A stretch of DNA of 64,000 nt from Casuarina equisetifolia (lineage: Eukaryota; Streptophyta; Magnoliopsida; Fagales; Casuarinaceae): NCBI GenBank assembly GCA_028551475.1, contig CM052356.1, positions 5,590,001-5,654,000 on the forward strand, read 5' to 3'. Below, piece after piece: positions 62,033 through 64,000 of this stretch. A model generated the notes under the pieces. That model had not been told where the DNA came from. It saw only the letters and a list, made by a program, of their open reading frames with translations, and did no database searches. How positions within the stretch are numbered: the stretch's first letter is position 1; every line of letters begins with the position of its first letter. A program made the translations under genes and the position numbers.

Positions 62033-64000
62033 CTTGCAATCAGCTCCGAATCTCCCCTCGGCCCTTCCCTCTTTCTGATGGAAATGCTTTTATTTCAGCA
62101 TGAAATCGTGGATGGGGCCCTAAAGTCAGGATTTCACACTGTCAGGAGCATGATCCAATAAGAAATGATTTTATGTTCTTCAAGACACTGTACATTTGGT
62201 GTCTGGAATTTTTTTCTTTTTTTGGTTGCAAACGTGTGCAGAAACTGTCGACATACCCAGGGGCCGTGGAGTCGGTCATACGTTTAGAAGTAGGGACACC
62301 CAAGAACTTAATGTATATCTACTTTTTCTCATAGAAAATTAATTATACACCTAAACCAATTTTAAAAAGTAAATAAGTTCTTATTCCAACCGGCACTTTT
62401 TGCTGAGTCCCTCCATGACTGTCACCATTGTTCTTTATACCATCAGGACACCAAGTACTTCAGATTGCTAAATCTTGAACATCCAATAATATTTTGGAGG
62501 GCTAGAAGTGTCCTAATTGGTCGAATGTCTTTGGGGCAAAAGGCTCTATAGAACCCGGAATATCTTCATTAAAAAGGGGCAGTATCAGTATTGTATTGAG
62601 CACGATCCTTCCGGGTGTGAAAGCGAGTCGTGTATTATGGCTTATTCTAAAACCAGCAGAAGATAAGGATACTTCGGCTCGCCATCAAGGGATGTGCACA
62701 ATCCTTTATTATTGGGAGAATCTTGATCATTATAGGAACGGACCATGGATTAGGAATAATTTATGAAGGCTGGATCCATTACGTGCAAATAAAGAAGAAG
62801 GGTGATGGATTTTAGGTCCATCTCCTCTGTTCCATTTCATATTACAAACAATCATGCTCTCTTTCTCTCTCTAACTACCTTTGTTTGTAGGGCAAGGAGA
62901 ATGGTAAATATTCATGTTAAGAATGAAAGTTTTATTTTGAAAAAATACACTTCTTATCTAACATTTAAATGTAGAATTGTTTGTATGTATGAATTAACAT
63001 TTTAGAATTAATCTTCTCTAACTTTTATTCAACTTTACTTTGTAGTTATGTTTGATATGTGATTGGATTATTGACAATGAAGGTCGTTGAAAACAAATAA
63101 TTATAGGATGATTTTTAAACATAAAATTATTTATTTTTATGTATGAGTTAACTTTCGAATTAAACTTTAAATTTATTTATAACTTACATGCACTTCAATA
63201 AAAAATTGTAGAGCTTAGGTCCTAACGATGCTAATTTGTGGGCATCTAGAATATAACATTTGTAACCATTCTAGTAACACAAACATTAGATATACCAATA
63301 ATAAAAGTCATGGAAAAGTGATTAGGGAAGAATTCCCATTCTTTACGCGAATTCAATGGGTACTTTTCTCCTTGCAAATCTTCAGATCTTTCAGGTTCTA
63401 TCCACCAGCTACACCTACCGTATCCTCCTTTAGATAATGCAGCTGATTATCTGAACCTGCTTATCTTCTCCAGCTAAACATAGACTTTTTTTTTTGCCTT
63501 TCTCTTTTTGGTAATAATAGGCTTCTAAACTACATCCCGGCAATCTCCAACGCATCTGCCATTCATGTACAAAGCAAGGGGTTTGAGATTCAAAAAAAAA
63601 AATGCCGGCTTCTTTTTTAAGGAAGAAAACCAAAAGTATTCGACAGTGGGCACGTGAATCATCCGACCACATCTATTAAAAAAACATTACAAAGATGTCA
63701 ATTGCTTTACTAGCTCACTCTTGGCCATTAGAGATATGATTAGCTAGCGTCTGGTGAGGGTTGGACGTCAACCAAGACGTTGCATGATTTATAAAGATGT
63801 ACAAGTGAACGCACGGGAAACAAAAACCTTAAAACCTACTATGGGTGACCAATAGTTGATTTGAAGTTGATATTTTATGTAGTTAATATGGAATGGTGTA
63901 AAAGGTATCCTATATTATTTAAATTTTGATAGAGAATTATTTTTAAAATAAAATACGTATTCCTTTTTACCAGTCAATTTATAACGAAAGAAAATAGCTT
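62033..64000. other. bHLH-C upstream region and right spacer of unit C
   Basis: The promoter region of bHLH-C. Parts at 62,850-63,470 align with 46,920-47,260, and 63,680-64,000 aligns with 53,690-54,000. The unit continues past the right edge. No gene supported. Confidence 0.6.

Overview
The window is nuclear DNA of a flowering plant, most likely a woody eudicot. The evidence is GT-AG introns, AT-rich intergenic DNA, plant-only genes (alpha-expansin, PGRL1, leucoanthocyanidin dioxygenase) and a plant-type L1 LINE with an RNase H domain. The dioxygenase looks grape-like to me, so Vitaceae is my best guess, but I cannot fix the species without a search.

Layout. 1-3,500 is AT-rich and geneless, with a ~290 bp tandem duplication. 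3,502-4,876 (minus) is an alpha-expansin in three exons. 6,944-9,748 (plus) is a SAP18-like gene in six exons. 10,823-15,039 (minus) is PGRL1 in ten exons, tail to tail with SAP18. 15,040-25,026 is a 10 kb geneless stretch of diverged, repeated non-coding blocks. 25,027-26,239 (plus) is LDOX/ANS in two exons. PGRL1 next to LDOX matches, from memory, Arabidopsis At4g22890/At4g22880.

From ~26,720 to the right edge the window is a tandem segmental duplication. The ancestral unit was: hydroxypyruvate/hydroxyphenylpyruvate reductase (HPR, minus), a long conserved spacer, a group Ib-type bHLH gene (minus), and a right spacer. Unit A keeps both genes (HPR-A 28,356-30,536; bHLH-A 45,275-46,080) but has been stretched by a 5.95 kb LINE (31,325-37,276) and a 3.8 kb non-autonomous LTR element (41,260-45,084), itself hit by another insertion. 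Unit B keeps HPR-B (48,235-50,425) and has lost its bHLH at about 53,640-53,700. Unit C has no HPR and keeps bHLH-C (61,079-62,032). The sister units still show the empty sites of both transposons, so the insertions followed the duplication.

Roles. Expansin loosens cell walls, SAP18 is a chromatin/splicing co-factor, PGRL1 serves cyclic electron flow in thylakoids, LDOX makes anthocyanidins, the HPR proteins reduce 2-keto acids, and the bHLH proteins are E-box-binding regulators. Apart from the HPR/bHLH array nothing shows that these genes act in one pathway. All exon boundaries were set by hand from splice sites, reading-frame continuity and, for the duplicated genes, comparison of copies.
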